Under the pieces are notes generated by a model. The model worked only from the letters and a program-made list of their open reading frames with translations, did no database searches and was not told the origin of the DNA. The position numbers and the translations under genes are program-made. From JBBEBE01 sp040882505 (lineage in GTDB: Bacteria > Bacteroidota > Rhodothermia > Balneolales > Balneolaceae): a stretch of DNA of 64,000 bases. Of this stretch, positions 15,621 to 23,319 are shown piece by piece (position 1 is the stretch's first letter; every line of letters begins with the position of its first letter). The stretch lies in assembly GCA_040882505.1 (NCBI GenBank), contig JBBEBE010000005.1, positions 124,001 to 188,000 on the forward strand, read 5' to 3'.

Positions 15621-16648
15621 ATCTTCCCCTCCAAGTGGAAGAGCGTCCGGGCATTTCCATGGAGCAATTTCTCCTCCATCTGCCGGCTTGTACAGAGCGA
15701 ACGGACCGTTTCAAGTGTCCCGTATCCCTGACAATCGGGCCCTGTTCCCACAGCGTCGGCGCAGTCACTCCCGTAGAGTAGCTTCTCTTGGTGCTTCTCC
15801 AGAAACCAGGCCGCGTGTTCGGGATCCCGTCGCAACGCATTGAGCCCCGACCCGGCCGAGAGGTCGCCGTAACAGTTTCCGTAGTCGCTGAGAAGCGTAT
15901 CGGTCCACCCACCGGCCGTCACCGACCCGTCCGGATAGAGAACACTCTGATCCTCGTGAGCCTTGTCGATGTTCACCCACCAAGTTTGGGCGTGACCAAT
16001 AAAATTCACATCCGGAAACTCTTCCAAGACCTTGTGGAACCGATCGAAGCCGAGATTGTAACGATCGTGCTGCCAGTGCAGCAGCACCGGAACGTCCCAA
16101 GCACGGGCAACCTCGTATATTCGTTTCATCTGTGGGGAGTCGCACGCCAGACCGTACTTCATCTCGCCAATGACGCATGCTCCCTGTTCGAGCGCTGTTT
16201 CGATCCGGCGAGTGGCATCCGGCATGTCGGGAACCGCATTGGCTCCGAAAAGAAACTCACCCGGATAGCGATTGGCCAGTGCCCGACAGGAGGCATTTCC
16301 GCCGGCATTCACACCGCCCAGTCCGTTCGACTCGCCATCATGCGTTGCCGGCGTATTCACATACTCCCCGGCTGGCAGAAGAATCGTATGCGACATTCCC
16401 ATCTCCCGCTGATGACGCACCATCTGCAGATCGTTGCGGTCGTGGTACCGTGTGTGTTGGTGAATGTCGATGATCGGCCCGGCATATCGGGGGTGAGTTC
16501 GGGTAGAGCGATTTGCAGCATGAATGGCTCCCGGCAGCATGGAGCCGGCAAGCAACGCAGCGGCCAGCCGGCCCCCGGTCTTCAGAAAGGTCCGTCGGTC
16601 GGGACGGGCCGAACCGAGCGGATTTGTCGAGCGGGGAAGATCAGACAT
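15617..16648 (-). CDS. Tat-exported amidohydrolase-family protein (TIM barrel)
   Basis: About 343 aa. The start at 16648 puts the twin-arginine signal near the N-terminus (DRRTFLKTGG then AAALLAGSMLPGA). The mature part is an amidohydrolase-2 type barrel: IIDIHQHTRYHDR at strand 1 supplies the first metal histidines, VPVLLHWQHDR and NFIGHAQTWW give later His ligands, and LLYGSDCAD the final Asp. Known relatives are decarboxylases, lactonases or uncharacterised. It is first in a two-gene operon with the propeller lipoprotein. The pair suggests periplasmic breakdown of an organic acid or sugar derivative; the substrate is unknown. Confidence 0.85.
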   Translation of the reverse strand: MSDLPRSTNPLGSARPDRRTFLKTGGRLAAALLAGSMLPGAIHAANRSTRTHPRYAGPIIDIHQHTRYHDRNDLQMVRHQREMGMSHTILLPAGEYVNTPATHDGESNGLGGVNAGGNASCRALANRYPGEFLFGANAVPDMPDATRRIETALEQGACVIGEMKYGLACDSPQMKRIYEVARAWDVPVLLHWQHDRYNLGFDRFHKVLEEFPDVNFIGHAQTWWVNIDKAHEDQSVLYPDGSVTAGGWTDTLLSDYGNCYGDLSAGSGLNALRRDPEHAAWFLEKHQEKLLYGSDCADAVGTGPDCQGYGTLETVRSLCTSRQMEEKLLHGNARTLFHLEGKI

Positions 16649-16734
16649 GGGTGGCTGGATCCAATTCGGGTTGGGAAGACTCCGATCCATCGGGCCTTCA
16701 AGGTGTTCGTAACCGACAAGTTATTTTCCCGCAC

Positions 16735-17043
16735 CTACCTTCGCAACTCATCGCTTGATTTCAAGGGCTGTTGACGAACATGACGAACTGTCTGAATGAA
16801 TACCCTCTCTTGTGACGCAGATATTCTGTAGTGGACTCGATAGTTCCCGAAAATCCATTCCCGAAGAAGAGGATCATTGAACTCCGGGACCATTCGACCA
16901 GACTCGGGATGATCTGTCAATTGATCCGTTCTTTGTACCAACTCCTCTGCCCACGCATGCGCATTTCCGACACTATCTCGAGAAATATACCTGATGAATT
17001 CATCCACGTTGGATAGCGCCAGCCGAGTCCAAACTATCTCCAT
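16735..17043 (-). CDS. RelE/ParE-family toxin
   Basis: A 102-aa basic protein with the ParE/RelE toxin fold pattern: MEIVWTRLALSNVDEFIRYI at the start, LTDHPESGRMVPEF in the middle and IFGNYRVHYRIS...VFIQTVRHVRQQP toward the end. Relatives act on gyrase (ParE) or cut mRNA at ribosomes (RelE); the sequence alone does not decide which. Its start overlaps the antitoxin gene by 10 bp. Complete, no frameshift. Confidence 0.9.
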   Translation of the reverse strand: MEIVWTRLALSNVDEFIRYISRDSVGNAHAWAEELVQRTDQLTDHPESGRMVPEFNDPLLREWIFGNYRVHYRISASQERVFIQTVRHVRQQPLKSSDELRR

Positions 17044-17327
17044 CTCTCCAATGAGTCTTTGATCAACTGTTTGGCCTCTTCATTCGAAACAACTTCCCCT
17101 CTCTCGATCTGCCGCTCTGCCGTCATTAACTCATCGATCAAATCCAGTTTGTCCAGCATCCGTTGATACTCCAATACATCCACCAATACCGCGGCGCTTT
17201 TCCCGTGCTGAGTCAAGACAATCGATCGCTTCTGTTCTTTGATTCTCTCGATAAACTCGGCAGCATGTTTTCTGAACTCGGATAACGGTTGAATGTCTTG
17301 GTCCAGTTCGATTCGTACGGTTGCCAT
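17034..17327 (-). CDS. Phd/YefM-family antitoxin
   Basis: A 97-aa antitoxin with the Phd/YefM DNA-binding N-terminus (PLSEFRKHAAEFIERIKEQKRSIVLTQHGKSAAVLVDV) and an acidic C-terminal tail for toxin binding. It precedes and overlaps the ParE/RelE toxin gene. Upstream, at 17350-17366, is a dyad whose left arm contains TGTACA, the core hexamer of YefM-YoeB operators, so autoregulation is well supported. Confidence 0.93.
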   Translation of the reverse strand: MATVRIELDQDIQPLSEFRKHAAEFIERIKEQKRSIVLTQHGKSAAVLVDVLEYQRMLDKLDLIDELMTAERQIERGEVVSNEEAKQLIKDSLERWR

Positions 17328-17349
17328 CAGGATATGGATTATTTTAAAA

Positions 17350-17366
17350 TGTACATGTATAGTACA
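17350..17366. promoter_or_regulatory. Operator-like dyad of the toxin-antitoxin operon
   Basis: TGTAC-N7-GTACA lies 23 bp before the antitoxin start in an AT-rich promoter stretch. Its left arm contains TGTACA, the hexamer recognised by YefM-type antitoxins, so this is the likely autoregulatory site. Confidence 0.6.
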
Positions 17367-17465
17367 AAATAAATACGTTTAAAGCATTTCTTGAATCATT
17401 AGAGTAAAATCCTGAACGTGTCTCGTTGCAATCCCTGTTTTCTCATGGCACACGTACAGACCCGT

Positions 17466-18311
17466 ATGAACACGATTCCTCTCATCTGGATGGCCGGTCA
17501 ATCCAATATGGAGGGCATGGGGTGGAACCGGGAGTTGCCCGCCGGACTTCGGGGCGTTCCGGTGAATCACTGGATCTACAGTCCGAATCGACGGAAGGAT
17601 GGGGAGTCGACGGATCCCTTCACACAATGGCACCCCCTGATACCGGGCTTTGGATATGGTGTCTCCCAGGACAGAAGGGGACTCCATCTCTCCGACCGAT
17701 TTGGTGTGGAACTCTCCTTCTCGCGTCGGTTGATGAAGCTGCGACCAGAGGCTCCACTGGCCCTGCTCAAGGTCGCCAAAGGGGGCTCGTCCCTCCATCC
17801 CGACCCCCCGAGCGATTGGGGGACCTGGGACCCTGCTCTGGATGATCGAGGCATTCGCAATCAGTTCACCTATCTGCGGGAAGCGGCTACTCGTTGCCAG
17901 AAATTGCCCCTTCCGAATACCCGTCTACACATCGACCCCCGGCCATCTCTTTTCATCTGGATCCAGGGAGAGAGCGATGCGGCCTTCAATCGTCCGATTG
18001 CCGAGGCCTATGAAAAGCATCTCGGATCTTTCTTCACTCGGGTTCGGAATCTGGCCAATCACCCGACCCTGCCCATCCTGTTGGTCCGCCTGTCCAAGGG
18101 GGGAACGCTTCCGAACGGTACCCTTTCCATGCCGTGGGCAGAACAGATTCGGGAGTCACAGACAGCCGTAGCGTCCGAAGACCCCGCAATCGACTTGGTT
18201 TCCATTCCGGAACCGGTCGTCTGGCAAGACCCCTGGCACTATGACAGCGAAACAGTTCTGAAACTTGGGGAGAGGTTGGCAGAACGTGTTAACGATTTCG
18301 GAATTTTTTGA
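17466..18311 (+). CDS. Sialate O-acetylesterase-like carbohydrate esterase (SGNH/DUF303)
   Basis: About 281 aa. The domain opens almost at once with IPLIWMAGQSNMEG, the Ser-containing block I of this SGNH-type family. IWIQGESDA is a later block, and DPWHYDS provides the catalytic Asp/His near the C-terminus. Family members remove acetyl groups from sugars such as sialic acid or xylan. No signal peptide is evident from the ATG at 17466; starts at 17445 (ATG) and 17418 (GTG) are in frame. It stands alone, divergent from the toxin-antitoxin pair. Confidence 0.85.
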   Translation: MNTIPLIWMAGQSNMEGMGWNRELPAGLRGVPVNHWIYSPNRRKDGESTDPFTQWHPLIPGFGYGVSQDRRGLHLSDRFGVELSFSRRLMKLRPEAPLALLKVAKGGSSLHPDPPSDWGTWDPALDDRGIRNQFTYLREAATRCQKLPLPNTRLHIDPRPSLFIWIQGESDAAFNRPIAEAYEKHLGSFFTRVRNLANHPTLPILLVRLSKGGTLPNGTLSMPWAEQIRESQTAVASEDPAIDLVSIPEPVVWQDPWHYDSETVLKLGERLAERVNDFGIF

Positions 18312-18564
18312 CACGTTCCGGAACCATGTTAAACATATCGCCAAAAGCTTACATAACGGTTATCAATACGACTCCGAAACGATACCATGTAAGTCTACCT
18401 CAGCTCCAGCAAACCTTCCCACTCCCGGTTAGAGTCGGCCACAGATTAGACAGTTCCAATTGACTTTCCTGCAAGGTTTTCACTACTTGCTTCAAGAATG
18501 AACCATTGGTTGACGTTCACGACCCGGCAACATACCGCATACCGATGCGAAAATCCCGATTCTC

Positions 18565-19455
18565 ATGGGGGAACACAAACGACTCGTTACCCTGCTACAG
18601 CTCATTCGGCTCCTGAGCCAGGGGGTGGGATACCCCGTCAAGAGATTGGCTCGACGCTATGATGTCACCGACCGGACGATCTACCGGTATCTCAACATAC
18701 TCAAAGAGATCGGGTTCACACTTGTCAACGAACGAAACCGTTACCGAATCGATACGAGCGAAACGAATATTCCTCTCCTGCCGGCATTGACGGATGACGA
18801 GCTTGCCACTATGAGCGAGGCGATCTACAGCCTACCCTCCCACTCTCCGAAACGAGCATCCCTGCTGCAAAAACTACACCATCTGACCCATCCCGATCTG
18901 ATGATCGATTTGATTGTCGATCATTCGTTGGGCCGCGTCATTCACGATGTGATCGAAGCGATTCATCAGCGGGAAGTGATCCTGTTGTGCAACTATCAAT
19001 CGACTGGTACCCGTACCGAACAGACCCGTCGGGTTGAACCGATCGGGTTTGCGACCAATCTTCGGTACCTGCAGGCGTACGATCAAGAGGAGGGTTCGGT
19101 TCGTCTCTACAAACCGGAACGAATTGAATCCGTCGAGCGAACCGGAATCTATTTTGAACCGGGCGACCGGCACAAAGTTTCGCCACCGGATCCGTTCGGA
19201 ATGAACGGGACTCCCGAGGTGGAAGTCACGCTGGACTGCAACCGCAGAGCGGCATCCCTGCTCATCGAAGAGTATCCAGAGGTTCAACTCATGGGTTCGA
19301 TTCAAGAGTCTGACAATCAAATTACAATTCGCGTTCGTGGTTTTGAGGGGATCGGGCGCTTTGTTCTGGGCCTACCTGGTGAAGCAACGCCGGTGGCACC
19401 GAAACCCTTTCTGGACTACCTGAGAAAACGAGCCCAGACGGCAAAGTGGATGTAA
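18565..19455 (+). CDS. WYL-domain transcriptional regulator next to cas operon
   Basis: A 296-aa regulator. The N-terminal HTH (LLSQGVGYPVKRLARRYDVTDRTIYRYLNIL) is followed by a WYL-type domain near residues 140-220, with YQSTGTRTEQTRRVEPIGF and RYLQAYDQEEGSVRLYKPERI. A C-terminal WCX-like extension ends the protein. WYL proteins often sit beside CRISPR-Cas or other defence loci and repress or activate them in response to nucleic-acid ligands. It lies 210 bp upstream of cas8b in the same direction, with inverted repeats between. Its base composition is closer to the surrounding chromosome than to the AT-rich cas genes. Control of cas expression is inferred. Confidence 0.88.
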   Translation: MGEHKRLVTLLQLIRLLSQGVGYPVKRLARRYDVTDRTIYRYLNILKEIGFTLVNERNRYRIDTSETNIPLLPALTDDELATMSEAIYSLPSHSPKRASLLQKLHHLTHPDLMIDLIVDHSLGRVIHDVIEAIHQREVILLCNYQSTGTRTEQTRRVEPIGFATNLRYLQAYDQEEGSVRLYKPERIESVERTGIYFEPGDRHKVSPPDPFGMNGTPEVEVTLDCNRRAASLLIEEYPEVQLMGSIQESDNQITIRVRGFEGIGRFVLGLPGEATPVAPKPFLDYLRKRAQTAKWM

Positions 19456-19474
19456 AGCGGCTAATCAATCAACT

Positions 19475-19510
19475 TTGAAATGTTTCAACAAACGGTGACA
19501 CTATTTGTCA
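19475..19510. promoter_or_regulatory. Two inverted repeats between the WYL regulator and cas8b
   Basis: TTGAAA-TG-TTTCAA at 19475-19488 and TGACA-CTATT-TGTCA at 19496-19510 are adjacent dyads about 160-190 bp before cas8b. They are candidate operators for the WYL protein or parts of the cas promoter. The first may also act in termination of the WYL transcript. Confidence 0.4.
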
Positions 19511-19665
19511 AAACAAATTCCAACATTGGGGCTGAGGGTGGTCTCAGGTTCATTGAATAGAAGAATTAACATTTACCTAAGCACATCATATTATCATGTC
19601 GAGAAAATATAAGGTAAGATGGTCTTTCGATTACTTAGAAAGTCAGAACATTCAATATGTAGAAT

Positions 19666-21519
19666 ATGCTTGACACACTAAAAAAAATAGGTGATCAGCT
19701 GTTAGAGGGCCAAGGTGTCTGGGCAAGTTTGATAACAGATCCGAAATTTAACCCGGATAAAAATAATTGGGTTTGCCCAATTTTATTTGACTGTATTAAT
19801 CGGGAGATAAGATTTCTAAATGACGAAATGAAGCTTTTTAAAGAGGAAAGCACCGCTGTGAAGTTTCGCTATATTTCACCCAGAATATGGGGGCCAAGGG
19901 GGAAAAAATGTGCTTTGACGGTGGAACAGAAAAATTTTCAAATGCTGGAAGAAACCCTGTTTGGAAAACATGAAGGCGATGATGGCAGCATGATGGATTC
20001 CATGACAGATTTCAATTCTGAATTTAAAAACAGTCTTATCTATGCTGCTCTAAAAGAAATCAACGAAACACTTGCTATTCAACGATCAACGTTAGATCTC
20101 GGTGGCTTTAAGGATAATCTAGGTTTTGGCAATAGCGAAGAGGTGGTCCTTTTCTACTCGCTCATACGATCCGAACATATCCAAGATGGAGATCCAATCC
20201 AATTGACAAAATTGGATGAATATGAAGATTTTATCATTGGAAAGTTTCGTCCATCGGAAAATGTTAAAAAAGGCATCGATTATGTAGGTGGAAATATTTC
20301 TGACAAGACAGTGGTAGCGGATTTCTCTGGACGATATAACATTCATAAGATTTTTCAGAAAACCGCGGCCAACTATGCCTCTGGATTTTCATTTGATTTC
20401 AGAAAAAACTTTCAGGCTGATCCTGAAACACTTTCGTCACTTGATCGCGCTTCCGACTATGTGCTTAAGAGACTAAAAACAAATATTGCTGGGATAAGTC
20501 ATATAGTCGTTCCAAGTTTATTACATAAAGATCTTAATGAAGAGTTTGATATACATACAATAGAGATCTTTATTGACACATCGTCCGATCTACTTTTCAG
20601 GTATCAGTCTCTTGACACAGAGATCGAGAAGAGTTTCCCACAAATTGATCTGTTTTGGATCAACTATATCGCTTTTGAATCAGATGGCAATTCTTTTAAG
20701 GTTATAAATCACATTAACGATGTAAACAGCGCTTACTTAAAGAAGCTGATTGAACTTTTCGGTAAGACAAGTCTTCAGTTCAGAGATTATATCGGCGACA
20801 GATACGGATTCAACCTGCAATTAATCTATAGAATGATCCCAGTCCGGGATGGGCAAAAATCTAAACTTAATCCTGTTCTGAATCTTTTCAAGGACATCCT
20901 TGAACAACGTCCAATTAAAACTGACGTACTGTTTGACCACTTTATCACTCTGGCACTTTGTCACTGGTACGGTCGGTACAGAGCATTTCCGAATATTTTC
21001 GACAAATTTGAATCATTTGATTTCGCTATCAAGGATGCCGTATTCAAATACTCTGCATTGATTTACGCTCTCAAACAATTAAATCTTATCGACATGGAAA
21101 GAGAAATCACTCAAGAAGAAAACAATAAAATTACCAACTCCGAATTTCAGCAAAGAATTAATAGGTTCTTCGAAAAAATGGATTATGGAAATGATGAGAA
21201 AGCCATCTTCTATCTGGGACGAGTTCTCTCATCCATTGCGTACGCCCAGTATAAAAAAGGCCATAAATCAAAACCAGTTCTGAACAAGGTCAACTTTAAT
21301 GGAATGGATGTGCAAGCGATTGTAAGATTAAGTTTGGACATGGCTGAAAAAGCGCGTCAGTATAATATTCACCGTGAAACCGACTGGGATTTTGCCCGAT
21401 TCCGGGAAAGGTTTAATGAAAAAAACTGGTCTTTGCCTAAAGAGCAGAATGTATTCTATTTGATGGCAGGCTATTCTTTTGGGCTAACTAAATCTGACAA
21501 CCAATCAAAGGAACAATGA
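19666..21519 (+). CDS. cas8b: Type I-B Cascade large subunit Cas8b (TM1802/Csh1-like)
   Basis: A 617-aa protein, first gene of the cas operon. The N-terminus MLDTLKKIGDQLLEGQGVW is like that of TM1802/Csh1-type Cas8b proteins, and the length fits. In type I-B, Cas8b recognises the PAM and anchors the crRNA 5' end in the interference complex. Family members diverge strongly, so the call rests on size, N-terminus and position directly before cas7. The gene is visibly AT-richer than the chromosome to the left. It overlaps cas7 by 4 bp (ATGA). Confidence 0.85.
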   Translation: MLDTLKKIGDQLLEGQGVWASLITDPKFNPDKNNWVCPILFDCINREIRFLNDEMKLFKEESTAVKFRYISPRIWGPRGKKCALTVEQKNFQMLEETLFGKHEGDDGSMMDSMTDFNSEFKNSLIYAALKEINETLAIQRSTLDLGGFKDNLGFGNSEEVVLFYSLIRSEHIQDGDPIQLTKLDEYEDFIIGKFRPSENVKKGIDYVGGNISDKTVVADFSGRYNIHKIFQKTAANYASGFSFDFRKNFQADPETLSSLDRASDYVLKRLKTNIAGISHIVVPSLLHKDLNEEFDIHTIEIFIDTSSDLLFRYQSLDTEIEKSFPQIDLFWINYIAFESDGNSFKVINHINDVNSAYLKKLIELFGKTSLQFRDYIGDRYGFNLQLIYRMIPVRDGQKSKLNPVLNLFKDILEQRPIKTDVLFDHFITLALCHWYGRYRAFPNIFDKFESFDFAIKDAVFKYSALIYALKQLNLIDMEREITQEENNKITNSEFQQRINRFFEKMDYGNDEKAIFYLGRVLSSIAYAQYKKGHKSKPVLNKVNFNGMDVQAIVRLSLDMAEKARQYNIHRETDWDFARFRERFNEKNWSLPKEQNVFYLMAGYSFGLTKSDNQSKEQ

Positions 21520-22517
21520 ATACGATAAATCACAATACCGACTTTCTGTTTATCTATGAGGCAATCAATTGTAATCCGAATGGGGATCCTGACCAAGAGA
21601 ACAAACCCCGGATGGATTATGACACTCAAACAAACCTGGTTACTGATACCAGGTTAAAAAGATATCTTCGGGATTACTTTATGCAGAAAGAGCGCCCTGT
21701 TTTTGTGTCTATGGAAGACGGTAAAAAGGTGAATCCCGATCAAAAGCTTGAACTCGTGATCAATCGTCTCCTGACAGACCCAAAACTAATAGATGAGTAC
21801 TTTGAGGAGAATGAAGAGATGAAGGAAGCGTTTGAAACAATCATCTCAAAAATGAAAGGTGAAGAGGGCGTTTTCAAGGAGTTACAAAACAAAAAAAACA
21901 GGACATTAAATACGTTCATTCTTGACAAGATTGTCAAGGAGACATTTCTGGATATCCGCTTGTTTGGAAGTGCGTTTGCCGTGGGTGGGTTCACCCAAGC
22001 CTACACAGGGCCTGTGCAAATCAATTGGGGATATTCACTAAATGAAGTCTACCCGATTGAATCGGATTCTATAGTTACAATTATGAATGACGACAGCAGC
22101 ACATTTGGCAAAGATTACAGGATCCATTACAGTCTACTCGCCTTCCACGGAGTAGCTAATAAGTTTGCAGCTCGATCTACAGGATTATCAGATGATGACA
22201 TGGACGTATTCCGGGAGGCTATCTGGAATGCTATTCCTGCGCTGCCGACTCGCTCGAAATTGAATCAATATCCGAAGCTTTATTTGGAAATCATATACAA
22301 CAATGGGTTTAATAACGGCCATTTTGGTGATCTGCGTGATTACATTGACTGCAAACCAAAAAACGGGGTTGATGATTTTAAAAAAGTCAGAAAGTATCAT
22401 GATCTGGAAGTTGACTTCTCTCGACTTGAAAAGTTGATAAAAGAGAATCAGGGAGAAGGTAAAGCGATACATAGGGTAAATGTCAAAATGGCAGAAGGAA
22501 TCATATTCAGTGCCTAA
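21516..22517 (+). CDS. cas7: Type I-B Cascade backbone protein Cas7 (Csh2)
   Basis: A 333-aa RAMP protein that forms the helical backbone along the crRNA spacer. The N-terminal FLFIYEAINCNPNGDPDQEN is the Csh2-type Cas7 signature, followed by TDTRLKRYLRDYF. The internal segment RLFGSAFAVGG...YTGPVQINWGYSLNEV is also typical. Translationally coupled to cas8b by a 4-bp overlap and 4 bp before cas5. Confidence 0.95.
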   Translation: MNTINHNTDFLFIYEAINCNPNGDPDQENKPRMDYDTQTNLVTDTRLKRYLRDYFMQKERPVFVSMEDGKKVNPDQKLELVINRLLTDPKLIDEYFEENEEMKEAFETIISKMKGEEGVFKELQNKKNRTLNTFILDKIVKETFLDIRLFGSAFAVGGFTQAYTGPVQINWGYSLNEVYPIESDSIVTIMNDDSSTFGKDYRIHYSLLAFHGVANKFAARSTGLSDDDMDVFREAIWNAIPALPTRSKLNQYPKLYLEIIYNNGFNNGHFGDLRDYIDCKPKNGVDDFKKVRKYHDLEVDFSRLEKLIKENQGEGKAIHRVNVKMAEGIIFSA

Positions 22518-22521
22518 GTTT

Positions 22522-23319
22522 ATGGAAGTACTTACGTTTCACATAAAGGGTAAATTCGCCCATTTTCGAAAATTCCATGGCAACAATACGGCAATGAGTT
22601 ACTCTATTCCGCCTCGTACGACAATCATCGGAATATTAGCCGCTGTTTTGGGAGAAGAGAAAGACACCTACTATCAGAAATTCCGAACGGAAAATCTGCT
22701 CGTTGGTGTAAGAGTGTTGGAGAACGTGAAAAAAACCTTCCATCGACTCAATTATTTAAAAATAACGAGTAGGAGTGACTTCACAGGACAAAGTGGAAGA
22801 ATTCAAACACCCTTCGAAATCGTGACAGCCCATGATCTGAAACGTGATTTGATCTGTTACAAGATCTATCTCGCTGCCGGTAAGGATCCCGTGCTATATG
22901 ACAATCTAAAAAATCAACTCCTGGCTGGTAAACGAATGTTCAATATCAGCTTAGGTATTGCGGGATTCTCTGCTTTTATTTCCACTGTAGAAGCGGTCGA
23001 TGCAACATCCGTGCATGCAGATGATCAATGGGTCGATCTACACTCTGCCTGCAATAGTGACCAGGTCTTGGAAATCGATTTTCCCGAAGATCCGGAGATC
23101 AAATTCAATCACATAGAAGAAGAGCTATTGCCGGCTGACTTTATTGGTGGAAAAAAGGGACGCGAAGTCTACAGGATGAATCGGGTACTCTTTGCCAATC
23201 GTCCTTTCCCGATGCATGTAAAGCTCGACGGCACATATTATCAATTACCTGGGGCGGGTAATAAAAACGAAAATATTCAATTCTTAGAGTATGCCGGTGT
23301 ATTCACACAGCAGGATTGA
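22522..23319 (+). CDS. cas5: Cascade subunit Cas5 (Cas5h/Cas5b)
   Basis: A 265-aa RAMP protein that caps the crRNA 5' handle. ATG 22522 is chosen because it lies 4 bp past the cas7 stop and starts MEVLTFHIKGKFAHFRKF, the normal Cas5 N-terminus; an upstream in-frame ATG would add 14 unrelated residues. MSYSIPPRTTIIGILAAVLG is the conserved glycine/proline motif of the family. Its 3' end overlaps cas3 by 29 bp. Confidence 0.93.
   Translation: MEVLTFHIKGKFAHFRKFHGNNTAMSYSIPPRTTIIGILAAVLGEEKDTYYQKFRTENLLVGVRVLENVKKTFHRLNYLKITSRSDFTGQSGRIQTPFEIVTAHDLKRDLICYKIYLAAGKDPVLYDNLKNQLLAGKRMFNISLGIAGFSAFISTVEAVDATSVHADDQWVDLHSACNSDQVLEIDFPEDPEIKFNHIEEELLPADFIGGKKGREVYRMNRVLFANRPFPMHVKLDGTYYQLPGAGNKNENIQFLEYAGVFTQQD

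Noticed and set aside
14163..15731. 522-aa plus-strand frame over the propeller lipoprotein
   Set aside because: Antisense shadow, Arg/Pro/His-rich without domain pattern.
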